NCBI GenBank assembly: GCA_963971405.1
Contig: OZ020492.1
Coordinates: 12,140,151-12,204,150, forward strand
Length of the DNA: 64,000 bases
Direction of reading: 5' to 3'
Origin: Psococerastis gibbosa
Lineage: Eukaryota; Arthropoda; Insecta; Psocodea; Psocidae
This document shows positions 23,045 through 34,141 of this stretch, in pieces. Below the pieces are notes generated by a model. It had not been told where the DNA came from and searched no databases. It saw only the letters and a program-made list of their open reading frames with translations. Within the stretch, counting starts at the first letter, position 1. Each line of letters begins with the position of its first letter. Both the position numbers and the translations under genes were made by a program.

Positions 23045-23310
23045 TTATATGGAGGTACATAATACTGATATTAAATTAACTTTTGGTTGAAGAGGCAACC
23101 TCCACGTTATAAACGAAAGTTTAATGGATATATAAGAACAGGGCTTGGCGGGACTTGTCGTCGAGCGGTTAAGACGACGCCCCGGTTAGGCGTAGATCGT
23201 GGTTTCGATATATCCTCTAAAATTTCGTTTAAAACGTGGAGGTTGCCTCTTCAACCAAAAGTTAATTTAATATCAGTATTATATACCCCATATCATATAA
23301 TATAGAATAG
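23045..23310. mobile_element. Foldback element with tRNA-like centre
   Basis: The left arm 23045-23130 (TATATTATATGGAGGTACAT, then ACTGATATTAAATTAACTTT, TGGTTGAAGAGGCAACCTCC) returns inverted at 23205-23310 (GGAGGTTGCCTCTTCAACCA and so on). The loop at 23140-23205 is the same tRNA-like cassette as 22795-22945 but in the opposite orientation (GTCGTCGAGCGGTTAAGACG, CCCCGGTTAGGCGTAGATCG). Confidence 0.82.
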
Positions 23311-23639
23311 AAAATACCTATATTGTTTCATAACGAAGACAATAGGCCGTCACGTAGCTTGCAACAACTATTTTCACATACATCAAACACATATACGTAA
23401 TACACAAGGGATTTTAAATAACTATTCGAGGAGCATAACAAGAATATCAGAAATGAGCTGACCAGTTCCACATCATGTCATCCACTAACGAACCTTTTTC
23501 TAGCAGATGTTGCTTTAGTTTTCACAGAAACTCTTCCATCATCCCCCACTTTCTCCAATTTTCATCGGCAGCTGTTGAAAGTATCTAGCCCCTCATAAAC
23601 TGGTAAGCTACCCGACCACGTAACGAATGTATTTCAGAA

Positions 23640-23850
23640 CCTGTAGAGTAGTGGTACAGACTCCGACTTTCACCCGAAAGGTTGTTAGTTCGAGTCTTGG
23701 CTACGTTTTCTTGCCATGCATGTAAAGCAGGCGGTCCCGGGTCATCCTAGTTGAATGTAAGAGAGGGCTTTATAGCCCTAACTCCGCTAGGTTCGCTTAA
23801 TAATAGAGCAACAAAAAGTCAAAATTTATTTATTTATTTTATGTATCTCG
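23640..23850 (+). mobile_element. SINE-A copy with small internal deletion
   Basis: Head intact. The stretch between box B and the GCATGTAAAGCAGGCGG body is shortened (the TTCGGAGGG segment is missing). TTTA tail to ~23850. Confidence 0.82.
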
Positions 23851-23959
23851 TCAGTCTAGTTTTCGTCTAATTCTCTCCCACTTTAAAATTAATTATTACA
23901 TAATCCACAATTTATATTTTATTGTCGTTTAGTGTGTTATTATTAATAAATAAATATTG

Positions 23960-24425
23960 AATTTTTTATTCTATTACTAAGCCAACCTAGCGGAGTTATG
24001 GCTATAAAGCCCTCTCTTACACTCAACTAAAAGTAAAAAGTAAATTCGTGTCGGGGTGGTACTACCCGTGGTACAGGAGTTTTCAGGTTGCATCAACAGC
24101 CTCCTGTTTAACCTATCGACAGTCAGGGAAGACTGCCGGGACCGCCGGCTTTACATGCCCTCCGAAGCATGGTAGTCAGAAGATAAATAATTGTACCACT
24201 AGAAAATTTTGGCATTCGGGTGGGACTCGAACCAGTCACCTTCTGGATGATAGTCCGAGTCGTTACCTCTACGCCATTCTGACTACACTTACACTCAACT
24301 GGGAAGACCAGGGATCACCTGTTTTACATGCCTCCGAAGTATGACCAGAAAATGTAGGAAGTGTGAGACTCGAATAAACAAACTTTCAGGTGAAAGGATA
24401 CTGTACCACTGCTGTACATGTTCCA
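23960..24425 (-). mobile_element. Composite SINE-A cluster with a second tRNA-like head
   Basis: 23960-24030 is a reverse SINE-A tail and body, interrupted by ~90 unrelated bases, resuming at 24127-24175. 24180-24290 is a different tRNA-like head (minus: GGCGTAGAGGTAACGACTCG, then GGTTCGAGTCCCACC). 24290-24425 is another reverse SINE-A body and head. Confidence 0.7.
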
Positions 24426-25401
24426 ATGTCTAATTAATTATACTGCTACTGTAATGATTTTTATCCTGAATGTGACGAATATAGCTTTTCTATTATTAAA
24501 AGAAGGTAGACTAACGGATGTCTTCATTTTGTGGTCGAGATGTAAACTTATATCTGCAGATTTTATGTTCTAGGAGCCTACTATGACTATTATGTTTAAT
24601 CCCAACCTGGGATTAAAAATGTAAACAAGATAATTTTACAATGGAAAGTGTTATTCAAAGTTGTTTTGTTTACATTTTTAACCCCAGGAATGAGCTAATA
24701 TTGATCGCCATAGATCTCATAGTTACTCCTTCCTTTAGTACCATCGGCATGATTGTCCGCCAGGGCGCCAGTTCAGGTACGGTGCGAGACTACTTCTTTA
24801 CATGAGTAGCAGGTACAATACCCATTACCCTACCGTTTGAAAAGTGGACGACATGATACGTCTCTAGGCAGGCCACCACACAGATATCGTATCGCCCTCT
24901 TCTGGAGCTTAAAAATGTCTAAAATATTGTTTTTAGAACTTGCTCCCTAGAGGACAAATACTTTTATGGGTACCAAAAAAGTCCAAGGCCAGGAAAACGA
25001 AAGAGTAAAAATAATAATACAACTCTTGTTATTACCTTACTTTGTTACGTGCCAGTTGACTAAACTTTGACTTTACATTTCCAAAAAATGTTTGCCTCTG
25101 TAATAGAATGTCCCGTTAGTTAAGATTCTTCTTATTCTAGCGGAAGGGGCCGCAACCTAAAATTATGAAATAAAATAAATGAATCGTATGATAACCAGAA
25201 TCTTTAATCCACATAAATTATAGGAAGGAATAAAATAATATACAGCATTCTAGTGTATAGCGGTGCCATACAGTATCCCTTACCGAGACGTTTCAAGTGA
25301 TGGTGGAAATGCCCATAGTGCTTGCCGGTTAGGACAGGGTTCGGCTACCTTTTTTCGCAGCTGTGCTGAATTTAGCAACAACCAGATTTAGATCCGTCAG
25401 A
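24426..25401. other. No gene recognised
   Basis: Unassigned AT-rich DNA. Contains a short inverted pair, AATCCCAACCTGGGATT, near 24600. Confidence 0.4.
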
Positions 25402-25590
25402 GCCGGCAGCCATACCAAGTTGAATCCAGCGGACCAGAGCAGGTTCAAAGCTTGGTCGTGTGCACAGTGCCGGTAGGGAAACATGGTAGGACTTGTCCTG
25501 GTCACCTCCGAACTAATCGTGTGACTTCACAGTGTTTCCCAAGTGGTTTGGAATCCACTATAATCAGGAGGTCCACTGTCCTATGGGCCC
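25402..25590 (+). repeat. Interspersed repeat C, copy 2
   Basis: Closest to copy 4 (45003, inverted): CGGACCAGAGCAGGTTCAAA, GGGAAACATGGTAGGACTTG, CTAATCGTGTGACTTCAC. Confidence 0.78.
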
Positions 25591-27140
25591 ACACCGTGGC
25601 CTGGGACTGTGTCTAACCATACTACTAGATCCGTCAGAAGAGCCACATGTCTCAAATCAAATAATAAAGCAATAAAAAAGATTGCAATACATTTTTTGAG
25701 AAACACCTTACAGATTGATAGGTACAATTAAAATCCGAATGCACAAAAAAGGTAGGTAGCCATCTGGATGGGCTATGTTCATTACCTAATTAATTTTTGT
25801 GTATAGAACCGGTCATATAACAAAGAGAAGCTCCCAATGAGCCACCAAAGAGCCGCATGCGGCTCGTGAGCCTTATACGTTGCCGACCCCTGGGTTGGAA
25901 TAAGTACAACTATTTAGGTGCGCATGTCTGAACCCAGGCAGTACTGTAAAAACTGCCGAAAACCTTGCCCCCTTGCCCGGGAGCTGTCGATGCCCTTGTC
26001 TTCAACGCTTATGACAAGCGAGATTACCATGGGCTTCATGCGCGCTATGGCTAATGGTCTCAATAAAATTAGTGTGTACATCCGTGGCTCCGAGCTGGGA
26101 TTGCCAAGAGCATTTCAGAACGCGAAAAAAACTTTACTCGAATGGGAAGGAGTGAGTGGGACTGTCCTTGATTAGCTATGGCTCGGGGACGAATAAACGC
26201 ACTAAAATTTCAAGGTATGCCATATCAAAATGATAAAACTACTCGGAGTTCCGATGCGAAAAGCTCGTAACTCATAATAAGTAAAATTAATAAAGTTCCT
26301 TTTAAGTGCTGCTGCTGTCTATCGTTGAAGGTTTCTAGCTACCTTCCCTCACAACTTGTCTGCTCATTTTTTGACTTCAAACCGTTTCTGCTTCCGCTCA
26401 CCCTTTGTAGGTAAGGCACGGACTCAATACAGCGATCGAATACAATTTCGTAGATGAAAAAGGGGATTTCTTATCCACGGAGACGAGAAAATGGTTGATA
26501 AAAGATTTAAAGCGGCAGAAATGAAGCTGCTGGCACCGCAATCGACCTCCCAGATAAAGATTTTCAGGGGTTTAGCCGTTCTATCCCAATTCAATCATTT
26601 TTATATTATTACATGCACGTTTGCAATTCTCGAGGCAATTTTCTGGACTTTTGAGTAATAAGTCACTACCGTTTTTTTCCCACCATGTTTTTTTGCAAAA
26701 TATTTTAGGAGGTCTCATTGATGGGGGCACGTACTACATAGATACGAAAACCACCAAGTCAAAAGAGTAATGAAAGTTGAAACCGGAGATACTAGGAAGA
26801 AGACCACAAGGAGGCCGAAAGTTAATAATAATAATAATGCGTATATTTATCAAGAAAAACATTACAATTTTTACTAAAACCGGTGCCACAAAGCCAAAAA
26901 GGCGCGTTGGGATCACTGGGAAGAAAGATCGCCGGAGATATGTGAAGTTTGGGGCTCCGAATTGCGCCCTCGAATATATTCTTCTTCTTTTAATGCTTCT
27001 TGCCAGCCAGGATGATCAGGATGACTAGGAATTTTTGCGGGGTGGCTGTGGCGACCGCTGTATAATCCTATATTTGGAGTAAATTGTTTTCTTGATCACT
27101 CAATGTCTTCTTTAGAAGTTATGGTGTTACTAGCTCGTAT
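25591..27140. other. No assigned gene; one unexplained GC-richer open frame
   Basis: Plus-strand 25918-26175 is open for 85 codons in a patch richer in G+C than its flanks (CCLAREL-like cysteines near the N end). No motif is recognised. 26777-27028 is a low-complexity frame with an ATA array. Confidence 0.35.
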
Positions 27141-27146
27141 ACATGA

Positions 27147-27300
27147 CAAGCCCGTAGCCAAGATTTTTTTTCGGGGGTGGCTGTGGCGACTGTGATTCTA
27201 TCTAGTGTAAATTAATTTCTTGAAAATTCAATTGTATCTACAGTATTCTTTAGAGGTTAAGGTGTTACTGGTATATATGATATAGCATAGGCAATTTATT
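27147..27300 (+). mobile_element. Half of a G-run hAT MITE
   Basis: Starts CAAGCCCGTAGCCAAG and carries GATTCTATCTAGTGTAAA, which corresponds to the interior of 27700-27880. No right end is found. Confidence 0.5.
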
Positions 27301-27699
27301 GGCGGTCTTAGCCTCGGTGCGAATACAGGCCTATAATAATATTTTGCAGATATGCGGAATAAACCATAATGTTATCATTACGACGGTTTAGATAGTATAG
27401 AAATAATATTGCATTTAACCCAAAGAGGGGGGCCCAGGGGAAAAATTTGAAAATATGAGTGCAAAATAGTGGGGTTTTACGCATTTTAACAACAGTAAAG
27501 TATGGATCTTACCAAGCTCACAAAAGAATGCTTAACTTATTCATAAAAATATTATTGCACTTAACCCAAGAAGGGGGGCCCGGGGTTCTGCCCCGGGGAA
27601 AAAATTTGAAAATGTAGGTGCAAAACAGTGGGGTTTTACAGCAGGGAAGCTTGGAAAGGAATGCATATTCATATTGCTCCAAGCAGAGTCTCCCCGGGG

Positions 27700-27880
27700 C
27701 AAGGCCATAACTAGGATTTTTTTCGGGGGGGGGGGGTAGTTTCAGAAATTTCATTGGATGTTACATGGTAGTTTTTATTTTTCCTCTCAAAATCCGATTC
27801 TATCTAGTGTCAAGCCATTTCATTTCGGGGGGGGGGGGCGGGTTGAACCCCCCATGAACCTCCCCTTGGCTACGGCCTTG
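27700..27880 (+). mobile_element. hAT MITE with G-runs, perfect 8-bp target duplication
   Basis: Ends are CAAGGCCATAACTAGG and CTTGGCTACGGCCTTG. The flanks CCCCGGGG at 27692-27699 and 27881-27888 are identical. The interior (TTTCATTGGATGTTACATGG, CAAAATCCGATTCTATCTAG) matches 3848-4020 closely, so the two are recent sisters. Confidence 0.88.
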
Positions 27881-27973
27881 CCCCGGGGGAAATTTTTCTG
27901 AAAAAATAGGTCCGAAACACTGTGGTTTCACGATTTTAACAGCAGTAAAGTTTATAATTTACTGAGGAAGACT

Positions 27974-28265
27974 CAGGGGCGTAAAGTTGGGGGGGGGGGG
28001 GCACGGTCCAACTTGCCCCCCCCCCTCCAGCCTCGAGCATTGTAAGACGTGGTTCATACTTCATGGTCCCGTTTGCAGCAATATCAATTTAAACATTCCT
28101 TTTTTAGCTTTGTAAAATCTTCAGTTATGCTTTACAACTATTAAAATGCGTAAAACCCTGCTATTTTGCTCTTATATTTTCAATTTTTCCTTAAATTCTG
28201 CCTGATGTCGTCATAAGGTCTACCTAGTTTTGCCCCCGCCATCATTCTAAAACTTTACGCCTCTG
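27974..28265 (+). mobile_element. hAT MITE of a second subfamily, perfect 8-bp target duplication
   Basis: Ends are CAGGGGCGTAAAGTT and AACTTTACGCCTCTG. The flanks GGAAGACT at 27966-27973 and 28266-28273 are identical. G and C runs lie just inside the left end. Confidence 0.88.
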
Positions 28266-28506
28266 GGAAGACTACTCATGTTACCGAGGTGGGCCTGTGT
28301 GGGAACACCGCTGTCGTGCCGCCGACCCCCCGTGAGGACAAGACGCAGTAAAAGTAATAATAAGAGTAAGTCATTGATGGCTCTGCGTTTCACATTTCCT
28401 GTCAAATCTGATTTTGTATAGGAAAGAGATATTAGAGTATCCGATTTCCTCAAAATATGTGTCTATATTATTACCAACAGGGGCGCGTCCCAGTACAATA
28501 ATATTG

Positions 28507-28830
28507 TATAACCATCGTTTTGCTTTCCTATCTACACATTAGTTTCACGAAAGCTTTGTGATGGTTGAAATTTTCGATTTTGAGATTCCAAAGGATCTAG
28601 GCTACGCTAAAGGAACCCAAAAACGTTTTTATTTTTTTTAGAAATGTTTGTCTGTCTACCTGTTCGTCGAATTGTGGACGAACTACTTGATGGTTTTAAT
28701 TACATTCGTGATGAAATGTAATAAAAACTATATCTCGGGCCTAATTTTTGTATTTTGGGCTAGTTTGATTTTGAGGGGTTTTACACCTCCCATGAAAAAC
28801 TTGAAAAAAAATTAATATACATAAAAACGC
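28507..28830 (+). mobile_element. HP element, decayed copy
   Basis: AAAGCTTTGTGATGG, GAAATTTTCGATTTTGAGAT, GTTTGTCTGTCTACCTGTTC and TATTTTGGGCTAGTTTGATT follow in family order. The terminal hairpin is degraded. Confidence 0.72.
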
Positions 28831-29491
28831 ACCTCAGAACATTTCTGGGCCCCTGGCGTGTCGAGAGGAAAACCTTTCACCTGCGTGAGATCAGCGACAT
28901 GCCTGCGATAGAAATCTGCTGAAGTGGGGTCTGGGGATTGGCGCAAACCCATTTACTGCCACGAAAAATTTTTCAGTGAATCCCCGGCGACGGAATCGTC
29001 AGAGCACACGGGGCCTTAATATAGAATCTGCTTGCTTTTGGGATTGCGTAGAAATTGCCAAATAGTACGGCTATAAGTTTCGGGCTTCAACTGTCACTCT
29101 ACCGCCACTGGCTTGGAAAATTTATTGAAAAATGCGGAAAATCCGGAGGTTGTGACGTCACCATTAGTAACGTACTTGGCAGGCACGTTTAAAGTGGTTT
29201 TTTAAGTTTCTTCTCTAAAATTTATTGGTGGCATTGCATTGATGAGTTATTAAATGAATTCACCATGAGTTCAGAAATTACATTTTATATGGTTTTGGAG
29301 TATTCAAATTTCGGACGCTGTATAGTGCTGTTGCATAAACTTTTTTCAGTTGCAGAATTTAGGGTGAAGACTCAGGTTCGAATCCCGCTTCATATCTTAC
29401 TAATTGACATACTATTAGACTCGCATCTGTACATGGTTAAGTCATGTTTTCGCCTCTTTCATTGCGTCAATGGTGGTAAGCTGGTCCCAGC
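28831..29491. other. No gene; relics only
   Basis: 28850-29000 is a degenerate half of the 9997 element (GTGTCGAGAGGAAAACC). GGTTCGAATCCCG at 29372-29384 is a perfect B-box-like motif in an otherwise unrecognised context. Confidence 0.4.
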
Positions 29492-29683
29492 CAGGAGCGG
29501 ATTTTGCCTCCCATTTAGGGGGAGAGGGTCAACGGGCAGGTTCAGTGGATTATAACATTATAAAACATTATTATTTTTAATTCCCACTGTAAACCCATTG
29601 TTATCTAGTGTAAGTTCATTTTATTTGGGGAGGGGGGGGGGGGTCCGGACCCTCTGACCCCCCCCCCCTGAAATCCGCCCTTG
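29492..29683 (+). mobile_element. hAT MITE, third subfamily, 7 of 8 bp target duplication
   Basis: Ends are CAGGAGCGGATTTTGCC and GAAATCCGCCCTTG. The flanks are GTCCCAGC and GTCCCATC. Long G and C runs lie at 29622-29642 and 29658-29668. Confidence 0.78.
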
Positions 29684-30334
29684 GTCCCATCTTGTCCATT
29701 ATCACTTGTAGCCGGTGTAGGTTAACATCGAGAACGTACACCAGTTTGCCAATGGCCAAAAATTCGAATACAGAAACAATACATTGGGCAAGCCTATAAG
29801 TAGGCCTGGGTCCATAAAAAGTCATTCAAAAAAATTACAATTACAAATACACACATCAATTTTATTAGGAGAGGGAATTTGACCACGATATTTTATTGCC
29901 GTGTGTGTAAAATTCAGGTATAGTGCACGAGTGATGCATCGAAAATGAAAAAAATAAGGTATTACGTAAATTACACGGATTCAAAAGATCTGTTGGTGAG
30001 TTTATCTCCTCTTCATTAAGCAGAACAATAGGTGCGGAGAAGAATGCTTATGGTATCGACTCAAGCTTGAAAACCTTTTCTTTGAGCATATTTGACTATT
30101 CATCTGACAATGGAAAGCTTTAGATCAATTAAAGTTGTCTCATGGGGAAGAACAATTTCCGTTCGTTGCAGTTGGGCTATCCAATGACATTGAGCGGATA
30201 AGAGCTGTTCAACACTCAACATAGAGCACCATTCTCCTCAATTTCCTTCCGTATTCAATTGTCAGGCTCTTTAATCTATATTAAATCCATGCAACCCAAC
30301 AGTTCCTCCCACTTTGCATACATTTTTTTTTAGA
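29684..30334. other. No gene recognised
   Basis: Unassigned AT-rich sequence. Confidence 0.4.
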
Positions 30335-30785
30335 AAAATCAACGAATATATATAAACTAATAGTCCCAGGAAGCAAATGAAGAGGAAGACCGAAGATGAC
30401 ACTGCAGAGAAAGATCTAGGCACACTCACACACCGTGACACGCTCTGAAATTCTAGATAGAGGGCTGTGGAAGCGACGATGCCGTACCACGGCGGTAGAA
30501 GTAAACGTAAACTAGAAACAACGTGAAATAAACAGGACTAACGTCGCACATTTGTAGCTGAATGGCTCCTCGTCGATGCAGAAAAATCAACAAATATATA
30601 TAAACTGATGGTCCCATGAAGCAAATGGAGAGGGAGACCGAAGATGACGCTGCTGTGAAAGATCTAGGCAGACATGGACCAACTCACGACCCCCCTTAGG
30701 CGGAAGAAGGAAAAGTAAACTCATCGAAACAACGTGAAATAAACAGGACTAACGTCACACATTTGTAGCTGAATGGCTCCTCGTC
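30335..30785 (+). pseudogene. Tandemly duplicated 3' end of an RTE-like retrotransposon
   Basis: Two units (30337-30577 and 30578-30785) each read AAAATCAACRAATATATATA, GTCCCA-GAAGCAAATG and codons for RGRPKMTL. The first continues into DRGLWKRRC. Both end in AACGTGAAATAAACAGGACT. GRPK followed by a DR-x-W segment is typical of RTE/CR1-type ORF2 C-termini. The second unit has a deletion. Stops interrupt both. Confidence 0.55.
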
Positions 30786-30937
30786 GTTCCTAATGAAAAA
30801 CAGACTGATCGACAGACGGACATTTCGTAAAAAACACATTATTTGGTTCTTGAGACCTCAAATCTTGTAAATCCGTTGAAATCTCGACTTTTGACCATCA
30901 CAAAGCTTTCTTTATACTAACGTATAAATAGGAAAGC
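30786..30937 (-). mobile_element. HP element, 5'-truncated copy with intact hairpin
   Basis: CAGACGGACATTTCGTAAAA through ACCATCACAAAGCTTTC to the GGAAAGC end at 30937. It abuts the RTE-like duplication directly. Confidence 0.75.
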
Positions 30938-31029
30938 AAAAAGCTATTCTACATGGTTGTCTTTGTTCGGGGTGTGCACACCCTTTTTAGATACATTATC
31001 TCCTCTATTCGACCGCTATGGCCGAGAGG

Positions 31030-31465
31030 TCAGATTTTAGCATGCTTGTGTGCTTTTATTTGCATTCGTGTGTTGGGAAATGGTGTTGGTTGTTTGGAAT
31101 CGACACTGTAATTTCGTCCCAGCATTTTCCAGCAGCGGAGTCTGCTACGGCTCTTCCCCAAGCTCCCTCTCTGTCTCGCGCCCTCCGCCAGCCTTTTACT
31201 CCTAGTTGGTGGGGATCTTGTACCACGTCGTCAGCCATCGTTTTCTGAGGCGTCTCCCTCTCGATTGCTGATTGAAGGGCTAGCTAGGTCCTAAATCAGG
31301 TATCCTTGTTAGATGGCTTATCCGACGAAAACGCACTCTGCTTACCTCCGTGAACAGGCTTAGTTTTTGTATTGCTGTTGTAACGAGCTTACGCAGGTGT
31401 TGGTCTTGTGGGGCGTTGGGTGTGGTCGTGCCTGGTGCGAACGTTGACCTCTTAGTTGTCAAAGA
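31030..31465 (-). pseudogene. Probable RTE-like ORF2 C-terminal relic
   Basis: GC-richer than its surroundings. On the minus strand one frame reads DDVVQDPHQLGVKGWRRARD and then REGAWGRAV, resembling the LG-x-W-x2-A-x-DR-x-W signature near the end of RTE-type proteins. Upstream (31280-31462) another open frame carries VRFRRISHLTR. Frames do not join without a shift, so it is dead. Confidence 0.4.
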
Positions 31466-32619
31466 TACTGAAATGGCTTGAGGATATGTATCATGAATTG
31501 GTAGATCATGCCAGTCGATAAATTTGTCCCCTGGATTTAATTTTCAGGCGAATGGTTGAAGTAACCAACAGGATCTGACACTCCAGAATAAAATCCTTCT
31601 TGAATTCAGGCATCCACTCCACTGACTTGGAAGGGGCTTGATGTCACTGAGGAATTCCTTCTCATGCTCCGCATAAAAGTCCCAATCTCAGTTAAATTTC
31701 TCTGACGTCTCAATAATTCGGATCAGAGATTTTCCATTTTCTCCAAGTTCTCTTTTACTTTTACAACTAGTAGGTTATAGGTAGATATATTGTAATCTCT
31801 TAGCTGCAGGGAAAAGGGAAAGCACTAACCTAAACTGTTCACTATAAATTGAGACTAGTGGGCCCGAGCGAGCATTGCCCGAAATTTACAGAGCGGGTCA
31901 AAGCGGAACGCCATCTAACTGTTGGCATTGGAACTACTGTTTCACCAAATCAGCGCTGGAGTTTGTTTCAAATTACTTACGCTTCATTGCGGAGATCCTG
32001 TCAATTAATTAATTAATTAAAATTGGACAGTGGTTTGTTTGGCGTATTCCTGGGGTTCTAAAGAAAGTGTAGGGCCTAGATACGCAATTTGTGTAGTTTG
32101 AGTGTTTTTTTTTTTGGTACAAAGCCGCCCAGTGGCCTTAGCGTAATAACATGGGAGGGATACCCCGTATAAAGGTCATTAGTAGCTGACATTTGATGCC
32201 ATATTTTATACGCCTCCGCGCGAATGTTCAATGATGGAGTCATCGGTATTGCAAATATCAATCTCTGTCTCGCATTCTATTCAACTTATGAAATTTGAAA
32301 ACCTCAAAGCTCTTTTGATTTATGTATTCGATAGAATTTAAGCTGCTTGTCACGCCCCGTTACTCTGAGATGAATTTATATTATATGCTTCAGCTATAGT
32401 CCTATTTTCCTTTTAAAATGCCGGGTGATATTTCGATCTACCGTGTATCTTGCTTTTACCCGTAGGGTTTTCCAACCGATTTATCTGGAAATTGAGACGA
32501 ACCTTTATATATATTTGTTGAGTTTATGAAATGCTTGGCTGGTTATCATGGGTGACTTCCAGCCTATCTATGAACTAGGTCATTTTCATTTATAGTAACG
32601 TATTTATGAAACTACAAGC
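31466..32619. other. No gene recognised
   Basis: Unassigned. A short TTAA array (AATTAATTAATTAATTAA) lies at 32004. Confidence 0.4.
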
Positions 32620-32692
32620 AGCATTCGTAAAAACTACTTTTGTAGGCTGAATTTAGACAGTCATAAAGTTTTCATTATACTACATAATATAC
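32620..32692 (-). mobile_element. HP element fragment
   Basis: CGTAAAAACTACTTT, then GTCATAAAGTTTTCATTATA. Only the hairpin-proximal part remains, heavily decayed. Confidence 0.45.
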
Positions 32693-33097
32693 AGGGTGTT
32701 TCAGACGAACGGCGACCTACTTCTACGGCGTGTGTCTCGTTTAATCTGGAGTGAAAATGACCTCCATTATTGGTTCTACCAAAAATTCGCCAGTATCGAG
32801 GAGGGGTGGATTAACGGTTGAAGGGATTATGGAGTGATTATGATCAACTTAACTACCCATGAGGACATAATAGTAAATACAGAAAAAAATAGGTTTTTTC
32901 CGGCAACCATGAGATTCTTAATACATTTTGAGTTTTGGACCGGGTCTTTAGAACGAAGTTCAACTGAAAATATGCATGTGGGCAATTTAATGTTCATGAT
33001 GATCAATGGCTTGATAGATTCCTCAGCAGAACGTATTTTCCTGGAAGTCTGCACACCTCCGTCAAGTTATCCTTATCCTGACAGGTGGCGGTGATAG
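32693..33097. other. No gene; possible TIR motif
   Basis: ACAGGGTGTTTCAGACGAAC at 32692 resembles terminal repeats of Tc1/mariner-like MITEs, but no matching right end was found. An open 86-codon frame (32834-33094) is unassigned. Confidence 0.35.
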
Positions 33098-33175
33098 TAA
33101 TGAAAGAAAGAAAATTGTCTTTATTTTCCATATGTGCTAATTTGGGCCTTTCGGCCCACTCTCACAATTAACCCA
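33098..33175 (-). mobile_element. Retroelement 3' end, second copy of the 21105 family
   Basis: GAAAGAAAGAAAATTGTCTT, TTTTCCATATGTGC and GGGCCTTTCGGCCCACT. Confidence 0.6.
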
Positions 33176-33469
33176 GTGTGGCAAAATGCTATCAGGAGTG
33201 CCCTGGAAAACGAGGTTGCCCAGAGGTTGAAGAGCTTGCCTGCCGGTGGAAGAGTGTGAGGTGTTGGTTGGTTTTGCCTGGCTTGAGGAAACGGAGAGTT
33301 CGCTGGTTATATGGCAATAGTTAGAAGGCGTAAGAGTAGTTTTTGAAGCATGATAATGCACATTTGCAATTATCAATTGTAAAGTTCACCGAAAACTATT
33401 TTTATGTAGACGTAATTAAAACATAATGATAAGATTGTAAAAAAAGCAATTACCCGAGAGAAAGGCCAT

Positions 33470-33720
33470 TTAATGCTATACGATGCCAATTCACGAGACG
33501 CGGGACCAGACGCAAGTTTTGATGCGGTCGCTGCAGGTCGGGTTAATGAATTTATTCCCACGGGACATCCCGCCAGACATGCGATTCCGACGATTTCCCG
33601 GAAAATTCATAAACAAAATATTCGTGCCCCAGCCTGAAGTTTTTGTCATCCCCAGCGAAGAGGCTATATTTTCAAGAGCTGAGATGACAGTAACACAATG
33701 AAGAAACATATGAGTCGGTG
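33470..33720. other. GC-richer patch open in several frames; possible exon
   Basis: On the plus strand 33483-33701 ends in a stop after FVPQPEVFVIPSEEAIFS, which looks protein-like. A CTGCAG acceptor-like site lies just upstream of the GTCGGG codons at ~33538. The minus strand is also open for 90 codons, and a CATCTCAG acceptor-like site precedes 33683. The minus frame in phase with the 34142 exon stops after four codons. Strand and coding status are unresolved. Confidence 0.3.
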
Positions 33721-34135
33721 ACTGAATTCTACCTGATTTCACTACAAAATAATAATATGTCATAGACCTGTTAATGCAGGCATCAGTGGGTTTTTAAGAG
33801 GGGAGTTGACCACCCCACCCAATTTTATGAAAAAAGAAAAGGAAAGTATGTTGTTAAAAGCCATCTCACACGAGACAGTGGTTTTTGTTGCAGGACGGGA
33901 CGAGTCCAAAAGTGTTGGACGGGAACTGGGTACATTATTGTTCTGCCGTCCCGCGTGCAATCTCAGTAAAAATGCAATTTAAAAATTATTTATGTGAAAT
34001 TTATTAGAAATTATTGGTCAGCTACTGTGACAAATTTTTGGAAACTGGATATATTCCCCAGTGTGGCTGACAGAAAATAGCCTCATTAAAATTTTATGGC
34101 GCTTGGAACAAGAATGAAGTAACATAAAAGATTGT

Positions 34136-34141
34136 ACTTAC
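34136..34141 (-). promoter_or_regulatory. 5' splice donor GTAAGT
   Basis: GTAAGT read on the minus strand immediately after codon 269, matching the metazoan consensus. Confidence 0.85.

Noticed and set aside
32693-33094. Complete mariner-like MITE beginning ACAGGGTGTTTC
   Set aside because: No matching inverted right end or TA duplication could be found.
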